Below are positions 44,012 to 54,136 of a stretch of DNA of 64,000 nucleotides, in pieces. Every line of letters begins with the position of its first letter. The stretch's first letter is position 1. A model generated the notes under the pieces. The model made no database searches. It was not told the origin of the DNA and worked only from the letters and a program-made list of their open reading frames with translations. The stretch is from Entamoeba invadens IP1. Taxonomy: Eukaryota; Evosea; Mastigamoebida; Endamoebidae. Both the position numbers and the translations under genes were made by a program. The DNA lies in contig NW_004440426.1 in assembly GCF_000330505.1 (NCBI RefSeq), positions 975,389 to 1,039,388 of the forward strand, given 5' to 3'.

Positions 44012-44609
44012 CTCTTCGTTTTTGTATTTTGTGTTTTGTGTTTGGGTTTTCGACTTAATCAAAAAGACTCTTTCAATAATGATTGGTTTGTTAATGGTTT
44101 CTATAGTTCTTTTATCAAGTATGGTATTTTTGGATTCGACTAATTAAATGTTTCAAATGATTAAAATGAGAATAGTATCATAATTGTTATTTTATAGTTT
44201 AAAAACACTTTTTTTTATAACAAACAATTTTTAAAAGTAAAAAAAATAACATCTTCTATAAAATTACCAAAAATGTTTTATCTGTTTTTTATTTGATTAA
44301 TATTAAAACTATTTCAAATTCATTATATTAATATCATTATAATAAAACAACTATTATTATTAATATTATATTATTATGTTTATTATAGTTAGTAAATCAA
44401 AATGAAATAGATAAAATAGTTTTGTGTAAACTCAAGAAGAAAGTGAAAAAAGGTGATAGACAATATGAATTGGTATTGACCAAATAGTGCAAACAATAAC
44501 ATACAACTTTGAGTTTATTAGTAAAACTAGTATCACCCATACATAATGAAGAAAATGCATCATAGTGAAGTCTCCAAAGTTAGAGAAAAATCAAACAACA
44601 ACAAAAACA
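44012..44609. other. AT-rich divergent promoter region
   Basis: Between divergently transcribed RhoGEF and unknown gene at 44610. AT-rich; no other feature recognised. Confidence 0.45.
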
Positions 44610-45392
44610 ATGGAAAGCAATTCACAAGAGAACCGTCTCAACACCCTTTCAACACTACTTGAGGAAGTTTCTTCAGACACATTAGAGTCGGAGACTCAAT
44701 TGTGGGTGGATATGATAAACAGAGTCAAGAAATCAAAACTTCAAAAACTTGCAGCGACCCACTCAGAAGCGCGGCTTACACTTGAAAAAGGGATTCGAAA
44801 CAGTTTTGATGTCCATTTGGACTTGACACAAGACTCAAACACTTCCCGATGTTGGCTGACGTATAACGATCAAAACATCATTGTGATCGACTTAACTCAA
44901 TGGTCCTGTCCAGATGTGACCCCAAATTCAATTCAAGAATTCAGAATGAACAATAAGCTCTATTGGACGACTTTTGTGGAGTCATACTCATCCATTGTAT
45001 CAACAGAAAAAGCAAATGAATTGATCGTCTGGCAACCCCCAGATACAGTAACTACCAACATAGAAGTTCAAATCCCTTCTTCTTGGCCTTTTGAAGTATT
45101 TCCATTCATTTTGCAACACAGATCCCATAGTATTCCAACACTTAATATACATCAAGATATCCAAAAGAGCACTGATAAAGAGAAATTGCCGTTTGAAGAC
45201 AACTTTGGCTTTGAAGAAATTGTTCTGAAGGAAATACCACCCAAAGTCAACACCCCACAAGTCGTCGACATCCCTGTCATACTTCCTCTCCCTGTCGATG
45301 TGAAAAGGAACAGTTACTCCATCATCTTTTACGACTTCTGGACACACAACTTATACAAAGACCTCATTCAAGTTAATGTCACAATCATTTGA
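44610..45392 (+). CDS. Unrecognised 260-residue protein
   Basis: I do not recognise this gene. The ATG at 44610 (MESNSQENR) is chosen; upstream in-frame sequence lacks an ATG. The N-terminal third is helical and charged (ETQLWVDMINRVKKSKLQKL). The centre is beta-rich and Trp-containing (CWLTYNDQNIIVIDLTQWSCPD, LYWTTFVESY). A later part has paired Pro/Ile strands (IPVILPLPVD), and the C-terminus reads YSIIFYDFWTHNLYKDLIQVNV. No signal peptide, membrane segment or catalytic motif is visible. Composition is normal for coding DNA here, so the gene is likely real. It is convergent with the TLDc gene, about 100 bp away. Confidence 0.65.
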   Translation: MESNSQENRLNTLSTLLEEVSSDTLESETQLWVDMINRVKKSKLQKLAATHSEARLTLEKGIRNSFDVHLDLTQDSNTSRCWLTYNDQNIIVIDLTQWSCPDVTPNSIQEFRMNNKLYWTTFVESYSSIVSTEKANELIVWQPPDTVTTNIEVQIPSSWPFEVFPFILQHRSHSIPTLNIHQDIQKSTDKEKLPFEDNFGFEEIVLKEIPPKVNTPQVVDIPVILPLPVDVKRNSYSIIFYDFWTHNLYKDLIQVNVTII

Positions 45393-45496
45393 TTCAATTT
45401 ATTTGTGGTTACAACACCTCTACCAAATCGCTTCACACTAACCAACACAGACAACAACAATAAACCAACCCGAAAAAAGTTTCTCAATAACATAAA

Positions 45497-46819
45497 TCAA
45501 TTGAACTGGTACGCTACAATTTGGTTCACCTTGAATTGTTCGTCGCCAAGAATGGTATTGTCTGAGAACTTGTATGTCTTCTCGCCATTCACGATCTTTC
45601 CATACTCCCCTACCATCGCAACTTTGACGCTCCCAATCTGTGGATTCCCAAACTCAAATACAACGTCTTTGTCTCCAATAGAGACACCTTCCTTCCCATC
45701 AATCCCATACATTAGTCTGTTAATTACATTGCATTTTCTTGCGATGTTAAATGCGAAGTGATAATAGTCGACAGTCCACTTCCCTTTCATGAGTTGGCTT
45801 TGCGAAAACACTCCAAAGACTTCGTCGTTGTTCATCACAACTATCGCAACGTTAGACTTCCCTTCAACTGCTTTCCAGAACTCTTCAATGTCAAATCTCT
45901 CGCACGCGTTGAATAAGAGTTGGTGCCTTCTCAAGTGAATCCAATCTTTGATCAATGGAAGACATGTGTGTTTCAAAAACTTCGGCTCTAAGACTTCGGC
46001 TTTACTACAGCGGTGTTGGTCTCCTGTGTTTTCTTTATTCTTCTCTTTTGTGTCTTCTTTAGGTTCTTTGGTAACGCGTGTGGCCTTTGTTTGTTTATAT
46101 TTTGCCTCTTTAGGTTTGCCCTTATTCTCCGTCTTTTCCTTCTCACCAGTTTTTTGACTCTCTTCCTTTTGTTCAGTGCCACTTTTTCTTTCACTCAGTG
46201 GCGTACTCTTTTTCATGGAATACCCTGTTGGATGCGTCCGTTCTTCTTTGTGTTCAGCTTTATTTGCTTCCTCCACTCTCTTCTCTTTATCTTGTTGGTC
46301 TTGTTTTGTTTGAGGAGAATCAAAAAATTTGGGCCTCTCCTCCTTTGTCTCCGTTTGGAGGGGCTTCTGCGTTTCTTTGAAGAGCTCTTTGTTCCAAGGG
46401 ATTAATCCAGTCAAATCTCCCGTGACATACAGTTGAGTCAATTTTTTACCGGTAAAAGTGGCATCAAGGGTTTTCAGTTTGTCGACGTCAGTGTTGATCT
46501 TCTGTCGCGTTTCAAGGACTTTTTTCCCTTCGAACTCCACTATTGCCTTCAGATCGCCAAGAACATTTGAAAGGGAATCTACTATATCACTCACTGCAGT
46601 CACTGCAAGGACCGTTTGGGAATACTTTGAAAAATTGGTGTCGATCTCCCGACGGACATCTTCCTTTGAACGCTTGTCCTCCGCATTAAGAGTGTCCGCC
46701 TTCAGTTTTGCGTTGCGTTCCTCGCGCCTGTAGTCGGTCATTTTTTCCACGTACTTCCCCATTTCCCCAAAAAACACCTTCGCTGCTTCTTCAAATTCTT
46801 TGTCATAGATTGAGTCCAT
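45497..46819 (-). CDS. TLDc-domain protein with coiled-coil N-terminus
   Basis: A 440-residue protein. Residues 1-130 are helical, probably coiled coil (YVEKMTDYRREERNAKLKAD). A long Lys/Glu/Thr-rich linker fills about 150-260. The C-terminal 170 residues form a TLDc-like domain: HQLLFNACERFDIEEFWKAV, GKSNVAIVVMNNDEVFGVF and the late VFEFGNPQIGSVKVAMVGEYG. TLDc proteins occur in many Entamoeba families, often with coiled-coil leads; elsewhere they bind the vacuolar ATPase or act in oxidative stress. No catalytic residues are known for the fold. A cytosolic or endomembrane role is inferred. No signal peptide. Confidence 0.72.
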   Translation of the reverse strand: MDSIYDKEFEEAAKVFFGEMGKYVEKMTDYRREERNAKLKADTLNAEDKRSKEDVRREIDTNFSKYSQTVLAVTAVSDIVDSLSNVLGDLKAIVEFEGKKVLETRQKINTDVDKLKTLDATFTGKKLTQLYVTGDLTGLIPWNKELFKETQKPLQTETKEERPKFFDSPQTKQDQQDKEKRVEEANKAEHKEERTHPTGYSMKKSTPLSERKSGTEQKEESQKTGEKEKTENKGKPKEAKYKQTKATRVTKEPKEDTKEKNKENTGDQHRCSKAEVLEPKFLKHTCLPLIKDWIHLRRHQLLFNACERFDIEEFWKAVEGKSNVAIVVMNNDEVFGVFSQSQLMKGKWTVDYYHFAFNIARKCNVINRLMYGIDGKEGVSIGDKDVVFEFGNPQIGSVKVAMVGEYGKIVNGEKTYKFSDNTILGDEQFKVNQIVAYQFN

Positions 46820-47299
46820 CTCTTCTGATAAGAGTTTTATAATCGTTCTTTTATATTTTTTAAAAAAGTGGACTAGTTTTGTGGCTAATTTAAAAATCTA
46901 TACTTTCTCGACTTCTTTTTAATTATTCAAGTTCGATTTTCAAGTCAAAAGTGTTTCATTAAATCGTTTCTTTGTTTTTATATACTTTTTTCAGTCTTAT
47001 TCGTAAGATTAAGTCTCAAACTACACTTTTGGGTCGAAAAATAAAATACCGCATTTCTTTATGATTCAAATTTTTTTTGTTACAAATAATTTTTATCATT
47101 TTCGTGTGGTGCATTATAGTTCTATTTAACTATATTTTTTAAATTACTGTTATAATACATGGTATAGTTTTTTATGATTTAAAAAACTATACAATTTAAC
47201 TCGTTAAAATAATACCGTTATTGAAGTAGAAATGGAAGTCCAAGTATAAATAGATAATCAAAGTAGGGTTCTTTCTTTTTATTGAAAACCAATAAAGCA
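46820..47299. other. AT-rich divergent promoter region
   Basis: Lies between the TLDc and EMG1 start codons. Poly-T and AT tracts; no other gene recognised. Confidence 0.45.
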
Positions 47300-48081
47300 A
47301 TGTCAACAACGAAAGTCACAATCCCAAAGAACAAAGTCGAGATTCTGGACTGGAAGCGTCTTGTTGTAGTTCTTGAGAACGCTCCAATTCGATCGGTCAA
47401 AGTTGGTGACAAGTACAAACTTGCCTCTACTGATTCGCCAAACACACTCAAAGAATTCCAAAAGAAAGGGAAAGACACAACGATCTTTCGTCCCGATATT
47501 TTGCACTACGTTTGTCTTCTTGTTGTGTTCATTCTCTTTGATAAACTATACATGAATAACAAAAATATTATATTTTATAGTTTCAATACCATATTCACAG
47601 ACAGACACTTCTGACCCTCCTCGACAGTCCACTGAATAAAGCTGGCTTACTTCAGATATACATTCGAACTGATGAAAACATTTTGATAGAAGTCAACCCA
47701 CAAATCCGTTTACCACGTACTTATAAACGATTTGATGGGTTAATGGTTCAACTGCTCCACAAATTGAGTATTCACGCTTCTGACGGACCAGATAAGTTGA
47801 TGAAAATAGTGAAGAACCCAGTGACACAATACTTCCCCCCAGGGGCTAAAGTTATTGGTCTTTCATACGCCGCTGAGAAAATGGTCAACATCAACAAAAG
47901 TGTTGCAGAAATAGTCAAAGACGACTCCTCTGCAGTATTTGTTATCGGATGTTTTGCACATGGTCATATTAATGTCGATTACACTAACGTCTCTCTCTCT
48001 GTTTCAAACTACCCACTCTCAGCCGCTTGCGTCGCTGGAAAGGTTTGTGGCGCATTCGAAGAGCTTTGGGGTGTGCTTTAA
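47300..48081 (+). CDS. EMG1: rRNA pseudouridine N1-methyltransferase EMG1/NEP1, two exons
   Basis: SPOUT methyltransferase that modifies a hypermodified pseudouridine of 18S rRNA and helps build the 40S subunit. Model: exon 47300-47509, intron 47510-47604 (95 bp, GTTTGT...CAG), exon 47605-48081; 228 residues in phase. Exon 1 ends FRPDILHY and exon 2 begins TLLTLLDSPLNKAGLLQ, which together give the family block. Further signatures: EVNPQIRLPRTYKRFDGLMV, LLHKLSIHASDGPDKLMKIVKNP, FVIGCFAHGHINVDY (cofactor knot) and YPLSAACVAGKVCGAFEELWG. Length matches other eukaryotic EMG1 proteins. Expected in the nucleolus. ATG 47300 fits the usual short N-terminus. Confidence 0.9.
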
Positions 48082-48312
48082 AAGCATTTTATTGATTGAT
48101 TTGTTATGCATTGTACCATACTTTTACTATTAACAAACTAATAGTGTCCATTTCTTCTTCTTCAAATGTAAAATGGTGTACTATTTTGTATAATTTTATT
48201 TACTATATTTAAATTACAAAACAGCAATGATGTTTTGCATCTGATTTCTATCATTGGAAACCTCAATCTTGAAAATAAAAAGCGACGGAATTCAAAAATC
48301 AAAAGCACAACA

Positions 48313-48789
48313 ATGTCGATTCCTTCGTTCACAGTGAAGCCAATTGAAACCATCCCAAAAATGTCGAATGAAAACACCCACTTTATAGCAGAGATGATGG
48401 AATGGGTTGATGGTAAGATGGACGCAGATGTCAAACAAAAAACGCCAATTAATAAAGCGCCATCATCAGATCCGATCATGGAACTTCTCAAGTTAAAAAT
48501 TCTTCTTCATGCAAAAGACTGTATGAAAGCAGAAACCGACAGAGCAAGAATGTTTGAGATGCAATTGGCACAACTAAAAGCGGAAAAGGCTGAGCTTTTG
48601 AAGAAAAATTTGGTGTTGGCTGAAGAGAATCAAAAGATGAAGGACGAATTTAAAGCTGAACAAAAACGTGTTCAAAATTTGGTTGTAGAGAATTACAGCA
48701 ACTTAATCAAACAATTGAATGACCCACAGTGCCATTGTGAATGCATTGAACAACAAAACACAAATTGTACCGAAGTAGACACTAAGTAA
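48313..48789 (+). CDS. Small coiled-coil protein, function unknown
   Basis: A 158-residue protein from ATG 48313 (MSIPSFTVKP); sequence upstream is open but less coding-like. A short N-terminal region includes HFIAEMMEWVDGKMDAD. The region from about residue 60 to 140 is a continuous heptad coiled coil (MQLAQLKAEKAELLKK, EENQKMKDEFKAEQKRVQ). The tail has a Cys/His cluster, CHCECIEQQNTNC. No family recognised. It may be a dimeric adaptor or complex subunit; the terminal cysteines could bind metal, which is speculative. Confidence 0.6.
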   Translation: MSIPSFTVKPIETIPKMSNENTHFIAEMMEWVDGKMDADVKQKTPINKAPSSDPIMELLKLKILLHAKDCMKAETDRARMFEMQLAQLKAEKAELLKKNLVLAEENQKMKDEFKAEQKRVQNLVVENYSNLIKQLNDPQCHCECIEQQNTNCTEVDTK

Positions 48790-48921
48790 TTCATCATATT
48801 TTTATAGTAACATTTATAGTATTTTTATTATACTATTTTACTAGTTGAATATGCAACAAAAAAAGAAAAAAGGGTTTCACACAGTAAAAATTAAAAAACT
48901 ACGAATTTTACTTTTGAAACG

Positions 48922-49353
48922 ATGAGCACATGGGAAACAGTAGTAGACAACATTCCGTCGAGTTTTTGCCCTCGGTGTGGAGCTTATTTGATATTGAGTA
49001 TTCAAGGAGACATTACATGTGAAGTATGCGGCCTTGTTATTAAAGGAAATAGTTTGTTTTTAAATGGTTTATTCGAGTCCTACATCAGTGGTAATAACAT
49101 TATATGACTTTAAGCATTCAAGTATGAGCCCATCGAAACAACATCTTCAAATTACCAAGTCAACAGTAAAAAACATATCGACAACAAAATCAAAGAAATT
49201 CTCCCAACAGGGGCTATTGTCTATGAAAAATGCCCTGCTTGTGGAAACGAGACAATGCATTACCACTCCGCTCAAGTCCGTTCCGTTGATGAAGGTCAGA
49301 CTGTCTACTACGAATGTCCAAATTGTGGCCATCAGGAGACTATTAACACTTAA
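48922..49353 (+). CDS. RPA12: RNA polymerase I subunit RPA12, two exons
   Basis: Small zinc-ribbon subunit of RNA polymerase I, needed for transcript cleavage and termination. Model: exon 48922-49051, intron 49052-49114 (63 bp, GTTTGT...AAG), exon 49115-49353; 122 residues, the usual length. The N-terminal ribbon has C16-x2-C19 and C33-x2-C36. The C-terminal TFIIS-like ribbon has CPACGNETMHYHSAQ, the RSVDEGQT acidic hairpin with catalytic Asp-Glu, and YYECPNCGH. The other acceptor (TTCAAG, six bases later) would break the frame, so AAG at 49114 is chosen. The 49064-49372 ORF in another frame is a shadow. Confidence 0.8.
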
Positions 49354-49499
49354 TGGGATGAGACTAATTTGATTGTTTTACTGACATCTTTTCTTCACTT
49401 GTTACAATAAATTTAAAGAAACAATAATTCAAATACGGTACTATTTATATATAGTATTATATACTATATATATAATATTTGTTTAAAGATAACAATCAA

Positions 49500-51254
49500 T
49501 CAAAGACCTTGCTTACTTTTGTACTCAATGAAGTTCTCCAAATTGTTGATGACCTCCTCGAGAGAGTTGTCGTCCTCTCTGATGTGTTCCAAAGACTAAA
49601 AATGTTATTGTTAGACCTTAAACAATTATAGAGTAAAATTATAGTAAATATAGTAGAATTAAACTAGATAAAAACAAACGTAGTTCATGAAGGCTTTGTA
49701 GTGCTCTTTCACTATTTTGTACAACTCAGTTTGAATTAAAACAGCGTTGCACTCCACTTCTGGGAACACATCAACTACCACATTCAGAATTGCATCGTAC
49801 AGAACTTCCGTGGATTCCATTAAAGTTACTTGGAGTGCGTTCTTCACAAAGACGGCGATTTGAGTCAACGGAGCATCTTTGAGTTTCCCAAGTATAGAAC
49901 AGATATATGATAAAGTGCAGACAGTCTGTCCGTCCATTTGGAGCTTGTCTTGTGCATATTTGGAGTACTTTTCGATGATGGTCCAAACAATTTCAAATGC
50001 ACTGACAGGAAGCGCTCGAGTTTCTTTCAACAAGAGTCTGTGGAGACACATCAAAGCACCGTCTAACAGAGTTTGTTTCACTGAGTCATTTTGCGGGTCT
50101 GCGTTCTCCTTAATGACGTCTTTTAGAACCAAATAGAGTGTGTCCGAAAGCAACACTTTCTTATCTTCGATAGTAATTTGGAAGCTGGGGTCGACCACAA
50201 GAAGTGCATTGTTTAAACAACTGAATGCCGTTTCGATCAACGACACCATAAAAGTGTCATGAACCGCTTTTGTCTTGACCAATTCACACAAAACTCCAAT
50301 CGCTTGTGAGGTCTCGAGATACTTTTTGATCTCACCATTTGGTTTTTCGTCGAATGTCGAGACGTTTGTGAGTAACTCGAGAGCAATCTTCAAAGCTTCT
50401 GCAAGTTTTGTAGCGTTGTCTTTCTCTTCATTTTTGATAATAAAGATGTCTGGGGTGTCCTTCCCGATATCTCGAGTTTTGTTATAATTCTCGAGTACCT
50501 CAGCTTTTATTAACTTCTCGAGTACTGGGAGGATCGAAGGGAGGGTTTTGTTCATGATTGGGTGAATGTTATTCAGAATAGTGGCGTAGTATATTTTAAG
50601 AAAGTCGGGATAGTCTGCTTTACAGAGTCCAGTCAAGATATCAAAGTAATTTGGGACTTTCTGTGTCAACATTTCTGTGAAGAGTTGGTTATCGTCTGTC
50701 AATACGATGAGTAACCTTGCGGAGCTAATAGGGATTGAGTATGGGAAGGTGGTAGGGTTTAACATGTGAATGAGTGGGACTAAGACTTGAGAAGTGGTGA
50801 CAGTGGAAGAGTACTCTGGAGAGTACTCGCAGAAGTCTGCTAACAAAGTTGTTAATGCTGACAACAACAATGTTTCGTCTGTTTGGTCTTCTTTAATGTC
50901 TTTAAGTTGGACCAATTCGTTAATCAATAAAATAAGAAGCTTGTCTTGTTTTGCCAAGATGTCTTCCAATTTCAAATACATCACATGAATGAAAGAAAGC
51001 AAATCGGCGTGGAGCATCTCGCGGGTCTTGTCGTTCAACAGTTGTTCGTAAAGGATCGGCATAATCCCTTTCTTTTGAAGGATATCGACCAAATCACTCG
51101 TCATACCCGACGAGAGCGCATTCACCGAGTTAATAAGGTCATAGCAATATAACTCCAAATTTTCACCTTTTAAGTCCGTTGGCAGGGTTTTAAAGCTTGT
51201 TGTGTATTTGTCGATGATACTTTCGAGTTGTTCTGGTTGACTTCTCTTCATCAC
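49500..51254 (-). CDS. ARM/HEAT-repeat protein, two exons
   Basis: Alpha-solenoid protein of about 556 residues. Model: exon 51254-49680, intron 49596-49679 (84 bp, GTTTGT...TAG), exon 49595-49500; phase 0. The short last exon adds SLEHIREDDNSLEEVINNLE and a short tail. Long helices with paired Leu repeat throughout, with no catalytic motif. The pattern is compatible with importin-alpha-like or HEATR3/Syo1-like adaptors, but I cannot assign a family. Acidic C-terminal helices may bind a basic partner. The 5' end (ATG 51254) is preceded by a divergent promoter shared with the Rab gene. Confidence 0.65.
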
Positions 51255-51395
51255 TACTTGTGGTAATGATTAAATGGATCCAATCTATTATCTTCTATAC
51301 CATTTTAATAGTAATTATATAATTATATCAGACCGCCAACCAAAAAATGAAATTCCACCAAAACATTTAACTCTTCAAAGAACTTCAAAATTGCA

Positions 51396-52036
51396 ATGAA
51401 TACTTTTTCTGCTACTCCCTATAAAGTGGTCTTGGTTGGGTCCATGTCAACAGGTAAGACTTGTATTCAATCGTGGATGAAAGACAAAATATTTTCAGAG
51501 ACCCCAATGCCGACTATAGGTGCTTGTTATTTTCGATATTCTGTGTTTGTTCTTCGCCTATTTATAAAGCTCAAATCAACTCATTTTCAAGACAAATACC
51601 AAACTATAAGTGCACAATATTAGATGTCTGGGATACAAGTGGAGACGAACGGTATCGGAATGTGATGCCAATATACTTTCGCGACTGTGACGGTGCTATT
51701 GTAGTCTTTGACCTTTCAAATCGGGAGACATTTAATGACTTAGACTTTTGGGTCGATATGGTTCGTTTGAACACAGACAACGACATCCCAATAATAATAG
51801 TTGGCGCAAAGTCGGACCTCACACATGAAGTTACAACAGAGGAGTTGACTCGTTTCTGCTTGGACATACAGTGTACTTACATCCTTTGTTCTTCAAAATT
51901 AGGGTACAACATCGAGGAGTTGTTTATAGAAGTTGCCAAATTGGTTTCAACACGCCAGCCAAAGGGGTATTCTCCTGTACAAGACCATGTAGTTCCTCTT
52001 GAAGACTCTGTTATTAAAGAGTCTCCCTGTTGTTAG
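51396..52036 (+). CDS. Rab-family small GTPase with substituted switch II residue, two exons
   Basis: Membrane-traffic GTPase. Model: exon 51396-51544, intron 51545-51591 (47 bp, GTTTGT...AAG), exon 51592-52036; the split GT/A codon keeps phase and gives 197 residues. P-loop GSMSTGKT (15-22), switch I TIG with T40, WDTSGDE (63-69), GAKSDL in place of the usual NKxD, and SSK near G5. The C-terminus is PCC, a double geranylgeranylation site. The catalytic Gln of DTAGQE is Asp (D68), and the base-selecting Asn of NKxD is Ala. Hydrolysis and nucleotide specificity may therefore be altered. Subfamily not assigned; Entamoeba has many such divergent Rabs. Confidence 0.82.
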
Positions 52037-52194
52037 AGTCTTTCTTCAGACTAGTATTTAAATAACAAATTTACTATTTCTAATTATCTAAAAATAGTAC
52101 ATATTATAGATAAGTATTTGACTTGTTTGATGTATTAAACAATTCAAATATAGGAGTAAAGTATGGTCGTAAAATAAAAGTAGAAGCAATACAG

Positions 52195-52650
52195 TTAGTT
52201 CTGGGCAAACACACCTTTGACAAACGCGCTTATATCAATCATGCCATCCTTAGGGTTGATGTCTTTGATTAACTCGTCCGCCTCGTCCGCAGATATTTTC
52301 TCACCAAAATCCATCATCATCTTTTTGAACTCATCAACTGGAACAGTTGTCTTCCCAACACCAAAAAACGTCTCGAAAGCCTTTTGAATCTCAGCTTCCG
52401 TGTCCGGGTCTTGGAGCTTCTGTGCTGCTATTTGGAGAAATAAGGATTGGTCGATTTTGTCTACATTGTGTGCTTTAGACATCTCCGCAGCCTCGTTCTC
52501 ATCCAAATTCAGTCCTATCGAACGAATCGCACCAGCCATCTCCTGGAAAGTGATGAAATTATCTTTGTCTTTGTCAAACTGCTTAAATGCATTTAAAAAT
52601 CGCTTCTTTTGCTCTTCCGTGAAACACGACATTGGGTTTCTTAGTTCCAT
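52195..52650 (-). CDS. EF-hand protein (calmodulin/essential light chain type)
   Basis: A 151-residue protein of the calmodulin superfamily. ATG 52650 (MELRNPMSC) is used; an inner ATG at residue 7 is equally possible. The first EF loop is canonical (DKDKDNFITFQE, residues 26-37, with all calcium ligands). The other three sites have lost ligands or spacing (SKAHNVDKIDQS, GVGKTTVPVDEF, NPKDGMIDISAF), so at most one or two ions should bind. This pattern resembles essential or regulatory myosin light chains more than calmodulin. A role as a myosin or other target-bound light chain is inferred. Confidence 0.75.
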   Translation of the reverse strand: MELRNPMSCFTEEQKKRFLNAFKQFDKDKDNFITFQEMAGAIRSIGLNLDENEAAEMSKAHNVDKIDQSLFLQIAAQKLQDPDTEAEIQKAFETFFGVGKTTVPVDEFKKMMMDFGEKISADEADELIKDINPKDGMIDISAFVKGVFAQN

Positions 52651-52966
52651 TTTCAAGTTGAATGCTCGTTTGACTTTTTTTTGGATTTATTCCCCATTTT
52701 CTTACACGTTTTACCTCACACGTTTTAACAAATATGACTAAGATTTATTAATTTTTCAATTCATTCCTAAAATATCCGTCTTTTGAATTTTTCTTCTTGT
52801 GGAAAAATAAGGAAAAAACAAAATAAAATTCCATTTTTTCAAAACGTGTGTTACTAGTAATAATATAATTATTTTACTATAAATTAACTATAATGGTCAC
52901 AATTAGACTCTAAGTAAGACCGAAATTCATTCGTTCCAATTGATTGGACAAAGAACACACATACAT

Positions 52967-54136
52967 TCATTCATTCTTATGTCTCGTTCTCCTCTGTTTA
53001 CTATTTGACGCGGAACTTGACACAGAGCCGCAACTCTTTTTCATGCGTATTGCGCGCGCTATAAAATCGCCCACTTCTGTCGTTGATTTTTCCCCACCGA
53101 TGTCAATTGTTGTGAACTTCTGTGCAATAGAATCTTGGATGATCTCTTCGATGAGCACTGACTCTTCACTATACCCAAGAAACTCTAACATCATAGACGC
53201 AGCTCGAATAGTCCCGACAGGGTTACATATTCCTTTTCCTGCAATATCTAAAGCGCTTCCATGGACGGGTTCGAAGAGTGATGGGAAAGTACGGTCTGGG
53301 TTAATATTAGCGCTTGGGGCTATACCAAGAGAACCTGCGACGGCAACAGTTAAGTCACTGATGATGTCACAAAACAAATTCGACCCAACGATCACATCAA
53401 ACTTCGTAGGGTTTTTCACTATTGCCGCACATAACGCATCCATGTAATACTTCTCAGCTTGAACGTCGGGGTATTCCATTGCTATTGTTTCAAAAACAGT
53501 GTCCCATAACACCATCCCAAACTTCATCGCGTTCGACTTGGTGGCTAAGGTCACACACGACTTCCGTTTCCGAGAAGCTTCAAAAGCATAGCGAACAACC
53601 CTCTCGATCCCACGCCGCGTGTGGATCGCACTTTCAACAGCAAACTCCTCAGGGGTCCCCGTCTTAAAGAACCCCCCCACATTACTGTACTCCCCTTCGC
53701 TGTTTTCTCGGACTACTAGAACATCTATTTCACTGTTTTTGAGAGGAGTTGGAATGCCGGAAAAGTGGCGAGCGGGACGCAAACACAAAAATTGGTCGAG
53801 TTGTTGTCTGATTTGGATTAAGGGTTCCAAAGTTATGTAATCTGGGAGAGTCCGTGGGTCACCTAAAGACCCCAAGAGGATGGCGTCGTATGATTTACAA
53901 ATGTCGATGTAATTTTCTGGAGTCACCGCACCGGTTTTGAGGTAGTGAGGAATCCCCCAATCGACATAATCACGTTGGATCGGAATATTTAACGCTTGAA
54001 AAATCTTTTCGGCCTCGGCCATGACTTCTGTACCAATGCCATCCCCTGGAATTACAATGATTTTGTGTGTATACACTGGTTGGTTCTGTTGTTGTTGTAA
54101 AGTTTGAGTTGGTGGTGAGAGTTGTGGTGCTTTCAT
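52967..54136 (-). CDS. Tartrate/D-malate dehydrogenase-like enzyme (isopropylmalate dehydrogenase family)
   Basis: NAD-dependent beta-decarboxylating dehydrogenase of 389 residues. Motifs in order: IPGDGIGTEVM near the N-terminus, DAILLGSLGDPR, LDQFLCLRPARHFSG (substrate Arg), RENSEGEYSNVGG, RVVRYAFEASRKR, VTLATKSNAMKFG (Lys), a metal-binding DVIVGSNLFCDIISDL, GIAPSANI and EPVHGSALDIAGKG (NAD loop). RENSEGEYSNVGG fits bacterial tartrate dehydrogenase and D-malate dehydrogenase (TtuC/DmlA) better than isocitrate or isopropylmalate enzymes. A bacterial origin by lateral transfer is likely for the family. The C-terminus ends in a basic, Ser-rich tail. Which acid is used in vivo is unknown. Confidence 0.83.
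   Translation of the reverse strand: MKAPQLSPPTQTLQQQQNQPVYTHKIIVIPGDGIGTEVMAEAEKIFQALNIPIQRDYVDWGIPHYLKTGAVTPENYIDICKSYDAILLGSLGDPRTLPDYITLEPLIQIRQQLDQFLCLRPARHFSGIPTPLKNSEIDVLVVRENSEGEYSNVGGFFKTGTPEEFAVESAIHTRRGIERVVRYAFEASRKRKSCVTLATKSNAMKFGMVLWDTVFETIAMEYPDVQAEKYYMDALCAAIVKNPTKFDVIVGSNLFCDIISDLTVAVAGSLGIAPSANINPDRTFPSLFEPVHGSALDIAGKGICNPVGTIRAASMMLEFLGYSEESVLIEEIIQDSIAQKFTTIDIGGEKSTTEVGDFIARAIRMKKSCGSVSSSASNSKQRRTRHKNE

Noticed and set aside
49064..49372. 102-residue ORF overlapping RPA12
   Set aside because: Its frame breaks all zinc-ribbon motifs that the spliced RPA12 model restores.
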